DNA from: Mycosphaerelloides madeirae
Lineage: Eukaryota > Ascomycota > Dothideomycetes > Mycosphaerellales > Mycosphaerellaceae
Assembly: GCA_002785995.1 (NCBI GenBank)
Contig: NHNV01000005.1
Coordinates: 248,001-312,000 of the forward strand
DNA length: 64,000 bases
Direction of reading: 5' to 3'
Shown here: positions 9,103 through 21,219 of the stretch, one piece after another
Layout: each line of letters starts with the position of its first letter
Position numbering within the stretch: the stretch's first letter is position 1
Translations under genes and position numbers: made by a program
Notes under the pieces: generated by a model
Seen by the model: the letters and a program-made list of their open reading frames with translations, nothing else
Told to the model about the DNA's origin: nothing
Databases searched by the model: none

Positions 9103-9573
9103 TTCGTCTCGCCGACGTGTTGCACCGGAGGAGATGAAAGAGATCGCTTCTGCTAGCCAATGGTTCTGAGTGTCAATAAGGTCGGTCGTCCGGGATGTCG
9201 TGAATTAAAAAAGAAATGGTGTCTAGCTTTTGTTAGCAGGACGAGGTGAGGTTGATTCCCCGCTTCGAAAAGTCGAGACACTAGAGGAAGGAAAACTGCC
9301 GCTGTTCGAATTTCTCTTCTACCTTTTGATATCGATGCAAAATCCAATGGAGACCCACTAGGAAACTCTTTTTCGCGTGTCTTGCTGCTCTGAACGTTCA
9401 TTATGCTGCGCCGTCGAATCCCGAATGCCAATTGCCCAACAACGCCATGCCTTTCCAAACAAGAAGCCTTCGCTTTCCAACCCGAGATGCCGAGAAACAA
9501 ATGACATACGCAAGGCGGTGCAATATAAAGCTCAAGAGATTGGCGCCCGAATTCTGAAGTCGTGGCCGCTATA
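9103..9573. other. Intergenic region between two minus-strand genes
   Basis: 471 bases between the TPR gene start and the NIMA-type kinase stop. The region next to 9103 is the TPR promoter; the kinase 3' UTR is at the right side. An overlapping 115-aa minus-strand frame (9153-9500) has no domain features and is not accepted as a gene. Confidence 0.45.
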
Positions 9574-11404
9574 CTACCGCTTCTTCACGAATGGGCTCGG
9601 CATCTCGTCGCCGTGGACGGCCGGGTTCCACTTGGCGGGGCTCTGTGAGAGCTCGATAAGCGTACGGCCACGAATGGGAGGACGGTTCTCCTTTTCTGCC
9701 GCAACCGAGAAGATGTTCCTCTTAACAGGCTCGTTGGTCAGTCGCTCATGAGCTGGGTTACGGCGAGGAGACAAGCCGAGGCCCTTGTATTGACTGGGCA
9801 TGGGACTGGGATCCGCCATGTGCACATCCATGGGCGAGTCTCTCGCGCCAACACCAAAATTGCAGTTGGCAAGTGTCTTTGCGCGGGTGAAAGGCTTGCG
9901 TGCGGCCTTCTTGGGAGGGAGCTTCGCAGTGCGGCGAGCAAGTGGCGAAATCTCGTCCGGCTCATCGGCATGATCGTTGAGGGAGAGGGAGGTGAGGTCG
10001 TTGTCGAGGACAGAGTCTTCCGGCATTTCAGGGAGAGAAGATGCATCGGTGTTGGTAAAACTGCTGACGAACGTCTCGAAAGACATGGTTGTTGCTTTCT
10101 TGCCTGGCGGAGGCGTACTTGACCGAACATGAATGGACACGTCCTGGTCACTGGAAGTGTGGTGGCTGGCAGGCAGAGATGCGAGATGAAGGGACAGCTT
10201 CTCTTCGGCACGCAGGTCCACAGCCGTCTCGAATTGGGCCAGCAGCTCCGTCTTGTGCTTCTCCGATGCCTCGTGGACTTTCTGATCGATGGCCAAGGTC
10301 GCACGTGCATGCCACTCCATCTCGACCTTCTTGCTCGCCTCTCTAAGCTTGGCGACTTCGTTCTGTAACTCTTGAATCTGCTGCTGCGCTGTTGCAAGCT
10401 TGCTCACTGCCGAATCCCTCTCTTGCTGCAGTCTATCCAACTGCCCTAGCGCCGACGCCTGCTCGAGCCGAGTTCGTGCAACCTTGATGTTGGCGACGTT
10501 GAGTAACTGGGCACAGTCTGGTCGTCGGTTGGAGTCGGTCTTGAGACACCATGAGATGGCTTCTGAAAGCTCTGGGCTGTACTGTGGCGGGAGAGGCTTG
10601 ACACGGCCTTGCTTGATCTTGAGGACCAGTTCCATATGGCTGCGGGCCTCGAAAGGCACCTGTCGGGTAGCAAGCTCGTATATGATGCATCCGAGCGACC
10701 ATATGTCGGAGTAATGTGAGTAACGCTCTGCGGCGCAAATTTCTGGGCTCATGTAGAAGGGAGTGCCGACATAGGTGCTGGCGAAGTCGTGGGAGGCGAT
10801 GATCTTGGACAGGCCAAAGTCTCCAAGCTTGACGCTGTTGTTGTCGCCGAGGAAGACTGTTTGATCAGTAGGTGCTACAAGCTACAGATGAATGAAGCTT
10901 ACCATTCTCAGGCTTGAGATCACGATGCAGGATCATCCGATGTCCCTGTTTGCTCTGGATGATGGCCTTGCCCTTTCGCGCCTCTCCTCCCTCTTTACCT
11001 GGCGGTGGCGGGTCCTCGCCATAGTGACATCGATATAGGGCACCCACCAGCTGAGCGAAGATGGCCCAGATGAATTCCTCGTCGGCGTAGCGGTTCTGAG
11101 TCTTCAGCTTCCTAATGTATCCGCCCAAATCGCCATTGCCGCAGTATTCCATGTACAGATGCAGGTCGTGCGAGGACTTCAGGTGATGTCGGTGGTAGTA
11201 TTGCACGATGTTGGTATGCCGCAGGGATTCCAGGATCTTCAGTTCGGCATGCAGCTGCTCTTTCTCGCGGTCGGACATGCGGGTGTAGGATATCTCTTTT
11301 CTGCACAGGACCTGGCCGTCCGCCTTGCGTCTTACCTTGCGTATGACACCGAACGAGCCCTGTCCGATCTTCTCCAGCACTTCGTAGTCGGTGTCCGTAG
11401 CCAT
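9574..11404 (-). CDS. nimA: NIMA/NEK-family mitotic serine/threonine kinase
   Basis: Exons 11404-10903 and 10856-9574, with a 46-nt intron (GTAAGC..CAG), give 594 aa. The kinase domain begins almost at the N-terminus: GQGSFGVIRKV (glycine loop), then a Lys-containing strand, HRDLKPEN near 160 (catalytic loop, the splice is inside PEN-V), LGDFGLSK (magnesium-binding DFG), ASTYVGTPFYMSPEI (activation segment) and SDIWSLGCIIYE. Before HRD there is a Pro/Gly/Lys insert (EDPPPPGKEGG), which is also typical of filamentous-fungal NIMA kinases. After the domain a coiled coil (~300-390) precedes a disordered basic tail with Ser/Pro sites. NIMA drives entry into mitosis and is regulated by phosphorylation and degradation. 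The gene is divergent to the ankyrin/BTB gene. Confidence 0.9.
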
Positions 11405-11820
11405 GATTGTGGTGTGTGGTGTTTGTGTGTGATGTTCGAGTGTCGGTGCTGGGCCTCGCCAAATGAAAGACTAGGTGATGCTGGACTAGCGCGAACAACG
11501 AGAGGTACTATCGAGCGAACATGCGTGCGGTGCAAATGAACTGCTTAAGAGGCAAACGAGTATGTATGCAGAAGCACATGCAGCGTGCAGTTGAAGCCAA
11601 TGGCGGAAGCATCGTTCCTGCCAGAATAAACAGCGCCCGTTGCCAGGGACGATGAGGCGGAAGGCGCGGCCCGTGATCTTAGCTTGAATATTCTCCCGGG
11701 AAAGCGCAATACGTCAGACTTCAATCGAACATTTACCTTCTTTTCACGCTCTCCTTCTCCTTCATCTTTACATGCTAAGAATACACGACACTAGGATCCC
11801 GCCAGATAGCCCACTTCGTC
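11405..11820. other. Divergent promoter region
   Basis: 416 bases shared by the NIMA-type kinase (minus) and the ankyrin/BTB gene (plus). The right half is T/C-rich (near 11735-11770), as in many fungal core promoters. No TATA box is evident. Confidence 0.45.
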
Positions 11821-13858
11821 ATGGCAGACACGAGACTATTGGGGAAGCATCAACTGGAGAAAGCTCTTGCAGATGAGCATAAGGATATCTCGGCGGGACG
11901 ATTAAAAGAAGAGAATCCGCTGGACACGAGCCTGGAGTTTCGACGGTTCTGCGAGGCGTGCAGGCGAGGCGACCTAAAAGTGTGCCAGGAGCAGATCAGC
12001 ACTGGGATTAATATCAACGCCCGCGACGAGTACGACTATACGCCTCTGATTTTGGTAAGTCTGCTGTGGTCAGCGTTGAATGGGTGAGGGCTGATTGCTG
12101 ATGAGGCTTCTTGAGGCGTCATTATGTGGCCATTATGAAGTCTGTCAGATGCTGCTCGAGCAAGGTGCACTCTGCGAACGAGATACCTTTCAGGGAGAGC
12201 GTTGTCTGTACAATGCCTTGAACGACCGAATACGGAACCTACTACTACAATACGACTACAGCAAATCGACCGACCCATTACAACCGCTCGCGGCGCATAT
12301 CACGGGACTGCTCACACGAGAAGCACCCAAAACCGCGGATATTACGGTACAGACCGGTGAATCGAAATTCGAGCTGCACAAGTTCGTCCTGAGTGCACGC
12401 AGTCCCTACTTTACGCAGAAGCTCTCTGCAGCGCCGGAGACGACCCTGTGGAAGCTTTCAAACTCCATACCAGCTCAATCATTCGAAACGTGTATACGAT
12501 ATCTGTATATGGGCGATGTGGGGGCAGATCTAGGGGATGGCGAGGAGGCACAGGCGATCTTGACAGGCATTGATAAGCTCAGTCGCCAGTTGGAGATCCA
12601 GCAGCTGTTTGAAGATCTTTTGGCATCCGGAGACAGACGAAGAGCTAGACAACGGAGAACAGAAGAGATTGAGCGTGGCCGAGATCAGCTAGCGGGGTGG
12701 TTCGAGAGCAACGTACTGAGCAACAAATTAAGGGTTGAGACCGACAAGGCAGATGGCGTCAAATGGGATCGAGATAACGGCATTTTTGCGGATGTTCTGA
12801 TTCGAGCCGATGAGGATTATGGGACGAACAATTCAGGTGATCTCCAATCAACAAAGGACGAATACGAACATGCCCATGCCCTGGTCACCAACGCTTCCAG
12901 CAACAGCAACATCGAAGAGAACGCAAGTCGCATCCCGATCGGTAACTTCCAGAACCCATCGTCAAGATCGCCTTCACGAAAACGAAACACAGCACAGCAT
13001 TGCGTCCTATACCCCTGCCATCGAGCCATGTTACTCCGATCAGAGGTCTTCGCAACCATGTTCGCGTCACCATTCCGCGAAGGCCAAGAAAGCAAGCATC
13101 TCCAAATCGTGCCCATCGACTGTTCTCCAGAGGTGCTCGAGATTATTCTGACGTTCCTGTACACCGAGAAAGCCGATTTCCCTCTTTCCATTGCCCTCGA
13201 CGTCCTCACCGCCGCGGACATGCTTTTCATTGAAAAACTCAAGCAGCGAGCAGCTCTCATAATCAGCACTCTTGGCAACGGCGTTGCGAGCGTCGTGGAA
13301 GCCGAGAGCTTGCAAGGCAAGATCGAAGTCGAAGACACAATCGACATCTACGATGTTGTACGGGCCGGATGGGACACCCGCGTTCACCGCTTAGAAGAAT
13401 TCGGAGCACGATTCATCGCTTACCGACTTGAAAGATACATCGACGAAGCCGAATTCAAAGATCTTGTCAAGGAATCTGCGAGCCGGATTCAGGGTCGTCA
13501 AGAAACTGATACCGTTGAGCTGATCGACGACATACGCTACTATCTTTCCGAACGCTTCCGGCTACGCTTCGAAGACGCTGGGTTGGACGAGATGATGGAC
13601 GAGAACAGCCTTGTACCTCGTGAGCTAGGCAACGCCGAGGGCACTGCGACGACACTAGAAGACAAAACATCGCAACAAGAAAACGAGTCTGTGGATGTGC
13701 ATTCCGGCTTCACTCCTCTGGAAGCTGAAACTCAAGGCGTGATTCGTACGCTAGACGGCGAAGTTGCAGGCGATGAGTTCGCGCAAAGTGCATTAGATTA
13801 CCAGATTCTTTTGGGCAAAATCGAAACGCTGATGGATGGGCTTGGGCTAGAAGGTTGA
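11821..13858 (+). CDS. Ankyrin and double BTB/POZ protein (ABTB1/BPOZ-like)
   Basis: Exons 11821-12054 and 12116-13858, with a 61-nt intron (GTAAGT..TTGAG), give 658 aa. The join restores an ankyrin repeat (DEYDYTPLILA / SLCGHYEVCQMLLEQGA) that the intron interrupts. Two BTB domains follow: one near 165-240 (ADITVQ, HKFVLSARSPYF, CIRYLYMG) and a second near 320-460 (FADVLIRADED, then after a Ser-rich insert HCVLYPCHRAMLLRSEVF, EIILTFLYT). This ankyrin-BTB-BTB order is the layout of ABTB1-type proteins, which act as substrate adaptors for CUL3 ubiquitin ligases and, in yeast and mammals, are linked to elongation factor 1A turnover. The C-terminal region is helical and acidic. Adaptor function is an inference from architecture. 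Confidence 0.85.
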
Positions 13859-14391
13859 TGCAGTAGAAGAGGATGCGAATAATGCTTAGTTGCGAAGCAT
13901 AATCGTCACGATTGATGGAACTAAAGATCAAGAAGCGATTACACGGCGTGAAGCATGAGGATGCATTGGAGTAATAGCTGACACGAACAAGAGCAAATTG
14001 GCTAATGGAAAATTGCTGGCGGATCCGCCAGTTGCCCTGCTGTGCCTCACTGCGAGCAGGTATTCTACTGCGCCTCGTCATACAGCCGATGCTCCAAACC
14101 AGAGCAATCAAGACACAAGGCTAACACTCCTCGAGAAGTTGACTCCTTCTCACACGCTTCAAAACCCAGCGCTGACATATCGTATCGTCCGCAGTCTTCA
14201 CTGCTGTCTAATTCGTCCTGCGCTCGCCGTTTCAGTCTCCAAGGCAGGGGGAATAAAAGGTACAAATATCACGGACACTCGTGAAAAAAAGTTATGTCTA
14301 GAGACTCAAACGTACCTTTTCGTAAGCCTACAGATAACTACTACCCTTGTGAATTCATATACAAACCATATAGATAGCATTACGATGCGTT
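13859..14391. other. Intergenic region
   Basis: 533 bases downstream of the ankyrin/BTB gene, becoming A/T-rich from about 14250. Only short frames occur. I see no RNA gene or repeat. Confidence 0.4.
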
Positions 14392-14684
14392 GTGCGCGCG
14401 TTCATAGCGCCGTTCTGGTGGACTTATGTCGCTAGCAGGGCTCTTGCGCACCGCACATCGAATAACTACGTTCAGAATCTTTCAGATGCGTCCCTTCTCT
14501 GCAGCTTCAGCAGCGAATTGGCGTTATTGAGTCAAGATACAGGCCATATCGATCGGATTCTCGACAAATTCTCCGTTTACAGTACTAGCCAACTGTCTGC
14601 TTGAAACGAGGAGTCCTTTGCTCACTTCATCGATACCATCAACGGGGTTTCTCTGGACAACTCACTGGCGCTGCGTCTCTGGCA
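14392..14684 (+). pseudogene. Possible relic coding stretch in front of the gene at 14685
   Basis: One frame (position 14392 onward) reads as protein-like sequence through SFSSELALLSQDTGHIDRIL and, after a single TGA at 14602-14604, continues in the same frame as AHFIDTINGVSLDNS up to about 14684, where the protein-like signal moves to another frame. This looks like the 5' part of the following gene carrying a stop codon and a frame change, or like unrecognised exons. No family is recognised, so decay cannot be shown by alignment. Confidence 0.3.
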
Positions 14685-16056
14685 ATGTTCCTCTACGGGG
14701 ACGAATTTCTATTGCAATCGCCAGTGAAGCTCGACCTTGCTGCTTTCCGCAGAGCGTACGCATTACTCGCTCTACAAGGAATCCAACTCCTCGGCTTCGA
14801 GAACCATTACGGACATTACGTCCCCGATAGATACCAGAAGCAGGTGCCCAGGATCACTCGGTTTATTTGGACCTGTGCAACCAAAAATAACTACCAGACG
14901 ATGGAGGAGAAGTTGGAGATTGCAGGAGAAGGCTTGGCCGTGAAGAATGTGCAACATATCATGATTTTCGTGCAGCCGTCGACATATCATGGTTATAGGT
15001 GCTGCAGAGAAGACGAGGTTGTATCTCTGGCTTCTCTTGGAGACACGGCAGAGCATCTAGTCTCATCCTCGTCTACCCATGGTCAGCAACCTGTATTCGC
15101 TGAGATTCGAAGAGACGATCTGCTGGCTTTCTTCCAAGTGGCGATACTGGTCAACGTGCAGGATTGACGCTGGAGGAAGGTCATTTGTTTCCACAAGGCA
15201 AAGACACCTTTGCAAAAATCTCAGCAGATGTCCAATATTGTCGTCTAGATTTTGGGGACGTCTCCCAGGCTGTGAAGCTGGCAGGTGATCTTCTCACGTG
15301 GTATTTCCCAGGAGGGAATAACCTGTCGTACAAGACGTTTGAGTCATTCTGCTCTGATTATGTGAGTACTCACCCTTGATTACAACACAGAATGTGGACT
15401 GTAATGAAGCTGATCAAATGTAGGATGCAGCGCGCGTTTGTCCTCTTATTCCATCGGTTGGATATCGACCACCGAAGACCGGACCACCAGAGATACACTC
15501 GGAGATGCCGCTCAGTGTGGTGAACTTGCTCTCTCTTCTTATCGTAGCTAAGCTAGTTAAGCACGAGCCCTGGCCGGGCCGATACTTGGCATACAAGCTG
15601 CAAGTGAATCTAGATCTGCAGGCCTCGACTCTGGTTCTGGTCGACGTTGATTCATCTTGTCAAAGTCGAGCAGCTTTGTTGAGCACCTTGAAGACGGACT
15701 CCTACTTCCACGTAGTGCTGGTTCAAGGCCAACAGATTGAGGGCGAGCAAGTGCCACGTGCAATCTTTGTTAGCCCCCAAGACCCGACGATGGAGATCTG
15801 GCGGGCACGGGACGGGGCTACGTACGAGTATAAATGGCGGTACTCGTACGTCGACCTGCTACCTGAGATAGCTACAATGGGTGTTGGAACGATGAGTCTG
15901 GATGAGGTAGACCAAAGTCAGGACGTGGTGCTGGTTGCACAGAGCGGGGTTCCAAGTCTGCGACTCAACATGGAAGTCAGAACCTTGACGAGTGCGGCCC
16001 AGAAACTACAGTGGACGTCGCTGCGGTACTACCGAATACCCCAACCGGCGATCTAA
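14685..16056 (+). CDS. Hypothetical protein, uncertain gene model
   Basis: A workable model starts at the ATG at 14685 with exons 14685-15081, 15162-15361 and 15424-16056 (409 aa). The second intron (62 nt, GTGAGT..TGTAG with a CTGATC branch-like site) is convincing; the first (80 nt, GTCAGC..GTGCAG) is needed to change frame and is weaker, so a true frameshift is an alternative. The protein is mostly soluble, with no signal peptide. The last exon has alternating hydrophobic strands (LVLVDVD, FHVVLVQG, DVVLVAQSG). I recognise no family. Protein-like sequence in other frames just upstream suggests that the real gene begins earlier or is decaying. Confidence 0.4.
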
Positions 16057-17399
16057 GTGACCAGAAATCCAGGCAACGTGAGATGAGGTTATGACGAGAT
16101 GAAAGGTGGATACATTCGCAGGGAAGACCGACTGTGTGGCTGATTGAGTAGAGCTCTATCTGCGTTCCCAACAGAACAAATAGTCTCAATGTGAGTGTTT
16201 GCAGAATCTCCTATAAGTCGGACTTACAGCTTCATAATGCCCGCCTCAGGTGAGGTGTAGGCAGCCATTGGATCGTCTAGGCTCACCTCCTTGGCCTGGG
16301 ATGTGTAAGAGGGGAGGCGCTGAGGAGACCGCGGGTCGCTCAAGATCCGCGAAGCGAGATGCAGCTTCATTTGAGCCAACGAGCCAAGGGAAGACGTTCA
16401 AGTACTTTGGGTCGCCATCAGCTCTCCTCAGTCTGCTTTCCAATCCTCGGCAAGAACGTTGCTCTCGATGACAAGATATACGGCAGCTCCAACGATGGTC
16501 GGGCTCACGGACGAAGACAAAGTGCGGACTTGCGATGGCCTGGTCCTGGATGCTTTCACCACCAACTTACAAGTCTTCGCTGCGTGGAAAGCGCGGGATT
16601 GAAATGTCCGGAAGCACGACTGCGGCCGTAGCTTGGCTTCACTGGCCGCAGGATAGGGTTTGCAGGTGCGCGTTGCTTGGATGCCGGATGCGGCCTTTAT
16701 CCGACGCGCAAGAGATGTGAACGAAGGTGTAGAAGAGATGGATTGAGATGGATAGAAGTCGAAGAAGACTCCTTGGAGGACGTTGGCTGTAAAGGCGCTA
16801 GTTTAGTTGACACAGCTAACATTTGGCTTAGTAAACGCAGACACGGAGGCGGGAGAACTGAGGGGCCCGAGAGCCTGGCCGGCCGTGTTCGAGGCTCTCG
16901 TGGTGCTTGCTTCTTTGCAGGTCTGGCGCAGCGAGCAGCGTGCGAAGGATCATTATAGACTGATCCAACGTCGTCAAAGGAAATGCCAAGCATCGCGTCC
17001 GAACGGTCCGCCTGTATCGCCGTCGACGCCAACACCATCACCGCCAGCCGCGTCTCAGCGTCTCGTTCTCTCGCTTTCTCGATCGATAACCTTTCCTGGC
17101 ACTGCCTGCGCCCAGTTCCAGTCTTGTCCACCGCTCGTGCTCACGCCTCTGCTCCGCCTCCGTTTCCTCCTAACTCCGCACTTGTTCTAGCATCCGACAT
17201 GCTTGGGCAGGAGTGACGACTTAGACTTTGAGGCACGCTGGAGACCAAGCCCTCCCGTTCTCCAAACGCAGACTGGCACCATCATTAATCAACGCCCCAC
17301 CCAGACACCGCTGTCGTCCCGCCAAGCGTCTACGGGCCCGCGATCCATGGCCCCCCGCTGACTGTACGGACTGCCTGCATCGCATCGCCTCAGGACGTT
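16057..17399. other. Long non-coding region before the Zn2Cys6 regulator
   Basis: 1343 bases with only short overlapping frames on both strands and no domain-like sequence. It probably holds the promoter and a long, C/T-rich 5' UTR of the transcription factor (C/T runs near 17020-17200). Long leaders with upstream ORFs are common for fungal regulators; several ATGs occur here, for example at 16983 and 17228. Confidence 0.45.
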
Positions 17400-20300
17400 A
17401 TGAATCCGCCTCCCGCCAATCCCTCCGACCTGCCACCTTCTACCAATCCGCCCTCTGCCATGAACCCGCCCCAGATCTTTGGCCCGGGTGCCGGGAGCTA
17501 CGGCGCTCAAGCCGATCCGAACTCCATGCCTGCCAACAACGGGTCCAACCAGTGGTATCCCCAAGACTTCGACTACGGCTACGACGATCAAGATGGCGAC
17601 GGCGACAATGCTGGCCACGCAGACAACGACAATGACGGTGGCGACGGTCGAGATCCCAAGCGGAGGAGGATTGCCAGAGCCTGTGACATGTGTCGGAAGA
17701 AGAAGATCAAGTGTGACGGCAAGATGCCCAAGTGCAGTCATTGTGAGAACTACAAGACGGAATGCATCTTCACCCATGTCGAGAAGAAGCGAGCGCCACC
17801 TAAGGGTGCAAAATACATCGAAGGACTTGAGAATCGTTTGGGCAGGATGGAGAGTCTCTTGCGCTTGTCCGGACTGCTTGCTGAGGACGATGGGGGTCGC
17901 ACAGACCTGGGCACGCTCGAGAAACGGTTGGCCGAGAGACAGCAGAACGGCCGCAGCAATGCTGCGAGCCCCAACTCTCAACACTCACCCGCGCTTCACC
18001 AACCGAGAAAGGACAGCAGCACTACTCCAGGTCGCAGTGATCCCCCGGACCAGAACGCCAGTCCTCCCGTCGCGGATGGGACTGCCAAGTCTCCGGATGC
18101 TTCTCGACATCCCGGCAGCGAAGTCTTCCGGAAAGATACCAAAGAAGTCGATGCCTTGGCAGATCAGATGTGTAGTCTCATCACTAACAACTGTGGTGAG
18201 ACACGCTACATCGGCTCGTCGTCGGGCTTCAGCATCTTCAGTCCCAAGGGAATCCAGTGGGTGAATGACAAGACCGGCGATAATAGCTTCCAACATATGA
18301 TTGGGTCCGCCACCACAGAGGACAAACTGGGCTGGGATCATTGGAAACCGGAAGTCTTCAACGATCTCTTCCAGCGTCGTATATTCAGGCCCTTGCCCAG
18401 TCGACAGGAATGCTATGCTTTGCTCAAAGACTACTTCGAAAACTTCAACTGCATGTTCCCACTGTTTCACGAGCCAACCTTTATGCATCTGGTCGACAAG
18501 CACTACTCATTAGAACCTTACGAAGGCTCGGGCTGGTGGGCAAGCTTGAATGTTGCTCTCGCCATTGGCCACAGATTACGAGTGATGAGCAACATCGTGG
18601 GCCAGGAAGAGGATGAATTCGCATGGGCGTATCTGAAAAACGCCATGGCTGTCATGTCCGAATTGACGATGCGCAACAATGACTTGCTGTCCGTTCAAGC
18701 TTTGCTAGGCATGGCATTGTTTCTGCAGGGGACTCCAAACCCGCAACCCAGTTTCTTCTTGGTCGCTGCCGCCATCAGACTTGCGCATTCGATTGGCCTA
18801 CACAAGCGTGGTTATGGCTTCAACCTGAACGACGTAGAGAACGAGCAGCGAAAACGGGTCTTCTGGATCGCCTACCTGTTGGACAAGGACCTGTGCCTTC
18901 GATCCGGACGACCACCTGTGCAAGATGACGACGACATGAACGTAGATCTGCCGTCCGAAAATCCTCCAGACAACATCGGAAACATTCCTCTAAGTAGCGA
19001 GAAGGACGGGAAGACCACCATGAATCTCTTCAGACTCATGTGTCAATTCGCGCAAATCCAATCTCGCGTATACAAGCAACTGTACTCCGTCAAAGCAAGC
19101 AAGCAAACAGACGGCGAGCTGCTCAATACGATCGGAGAACTGGACGCCCAATTAGAGGAGTGGAAAGACAGCATACCTGTCGACTTCAGGCCAGAGCACG
19201 AAATCAAGGCTGCGCATACACCTTTGATACTTCATGTGGTCGTCTTGCACTTTGCTTATTACAATTGCCTCACAACGATACATAGAATGAGTGTACATCA
19301 CGGATATTGGACCAGTCGCCTGAGTGACTACGCCATTCAGGGCTTGAATGCGAGACCACTCAATCCAAGGGTGTTCATGAGTGCGGCGCTGTGTGTCAAT
19401 GCCGCAAGAACCAGCATAGGCCTGATTCGATACACCCCGCAGGGTGACTATGCTTGTGTCTGGTAAGTTTTGCGTTCGCTTCTTAACGAGTCCAGTGCTA
19501 ATCGAGACACAGGATGATCCTCTACTACCCAGTCTCTGCACTGGTGACATTGTTTGCCAATATTCTACAAAACCCCCAAGATGCCCGAGCTCGCTCTGAC
19601 TTGAAGTTGATGAGCAGCGTGGTGGCCTTCTTGACGATGCTCGAGCGCGACGTGTCCGAAGCCAATGGCAACGTGCGTCGCATGCTCTCTGTCTGCGCGG
19701 AATTTGAACGCATAGCACGCGTCGCTCTGGACAAGGCGGAACGCGAATTACGCGGGCGAGGCAAGAGGAAGCAAGCCGAGCGAGAGCGCGAAAAGGCGCT
19801 CAAAGAGCCAGCCAATGGCCAGGTGGCGCAAGGCCTGGAAGAGGGAAAGACACTGGAACAAATGCAAGTTGAGACCCAAGCCGCGTATCGTCGACCAGTG
19901 CCGACCCCCAGCTTGCGAGCGTCAGTCGCAGGAAGCCAGGCGGGCAGTCAGCATGGCAACAGTCCCGCCAGCTGGGGAAGTCCTCCAGGTGGAACTGGTC
20001 CTGAATATTATCCTGGATCGGCCAACAGAGGAAGAAACCAGAATGGCCAGAAGCAATCTCCGTACATGCCATCGGCTCATACGAATACTGGTGCCTATCC
20101 TGCACAATTCCACATGCAGAATGGCGGCATGGATGGGCCGTTCGACCAGTCTCCGATCCAAAATCATCAGGGATTCGCTCCACCTCCTGGATCAGAAGCC
20201 TTCCCCAACCCCAACTTCTCTCCCTCTTCTGGTCAAGGAGAATTTGGGATGCCTTTCACCGGCGTTGATATGGGTAGCGGTATGCCGAGTGTGGCAGGGT

Positions 20301-20473
20301 CTTTCCAGCAACCTTTCGTCCCCCAGGACCTATGGCAGATGCCAATGACCCTCGAATGGGACTGGGCCGAAGGATTAGGACTTGGCAGTTTCGCCCCAGG
20401 CCCTATGTTCGAAGCGCAAGCTGGTGGGTTCCCTGATATGAACAACGGAAACATGGGACCGCCTCCTCAATAG
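17400..20473 (+). CDS. Zn2Cys6 transcription factor with fungal-specific regulatory domain
   Basis: Exons 17400-19462 and 19513-20473, with a 50-nt GTAAGT..CAG intron splitting a Trp codon, give 1007 aa. Residues 95-122 form the binuclear zinc cluster, with spacing C-x2-C-x6-C-x6-C-x2-C-x6-C and the basic RKKKIKCDGK loop. A linker with THVEKKRAPPKGAKYIEGLE and a leucine-rich dimerisation helix (RMESLLRLSGLL) follows. The middle region (~320-640) is the Fungal_trans domain, with SVQALLGMALFLQGT, AIRLAHSIGLHKRG, KRVFWIAYLLDKDL and SGRPP motifs. The C-terminus is rich in Gln, Asn, Pro and Gly and is probably an activation region. It is a nuclear DNA-binding regulator; the target pathway cannot be told. 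An in-frame ATG at 17460 is an alternative start. Confidence 0.9.
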
Positions 20474-21219
20474 GGCAAAAAAGGGCAGATGGCATTTTGA
20501 CGATTTGAGAGTCCGGGGATGTAAGAAGTACGCATCGCATCGCATCGCATCTCATTATTAATGACGTTACGAACAATGGGAAAAGGCGAGAAGAGGGACT
20601 GGATAAGTGGATGGCGCAGGGGAGAGGTGATGTTGGCTTGGCATTGAAGGTGTTACAGCACGAAGAGCCTCTTTTGATGCAATTAATCAGAACCAGGGAC
20701 TCTACTCATGACAAAGGCAATCGACTGAAGCACCAGGCTGAATTCAGGCACATCTCGAGACAGCGTTGTGGCATATTTCGGTGCTAATATCTTTCAGGAT
20801 CGCACCTTCCCTGCCTGCATCGCGTAATCGAATGTTTCTGCCAGGGAGAATAGCAAATTGATCCTTCGTTTCTATGAAGGAACTTCATGATACCGCGCCT
20901 ACAAGCACGTAACGCTTTCTTCAGTCGATATTCCTGAAATCCGCCACTTCCAGTCGTTTTCGACGCAGCCTCAAGTGCACCTCACTTCGACATTATGACG
21001 ACATGGCCGATTCGCTGAAGAAATTGCAACTCCGGTCACCTCCTACACGGTCCCATGAACTGCTCCCCACGAACTAGAAAGATCATTGGTAATGAAGTAG
21101 TTGCAAGGTTTGATGACGATGGCTGATCAATCCACAACCATAAGTAGTAGGCAAATCAGCCATTTTTTCTAGGAGATGTCAGAAAATCCGATACAGAACA
21201 CAGGATCGTTTCAACCAAG
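20474..21219. other. Intergenic region
   Basis: 746 bases between the regulator and the SDR gene, both on the plus strand. It includes a short CGCAT repeat (20531-20550) in the presumed 3' UTR and an otherwise unremarkable SDR promoter. Confidence 0.45.
20531..20550. repeat. CGCAT microsatellite, 4 units
   Basis: Four exact copies of CGCAT in tandem, about 60 bases after the stop of the Zn2Cys6 regulator. Too short to infer a function. Confidence 0.8.

Noticed and set aside
9153..9500. A 115-codon minus-strand frame between the TPR and kinase genes.
   Set aside because: No domain and no similar features in any family known to me; it covers the expected TPR promoter.
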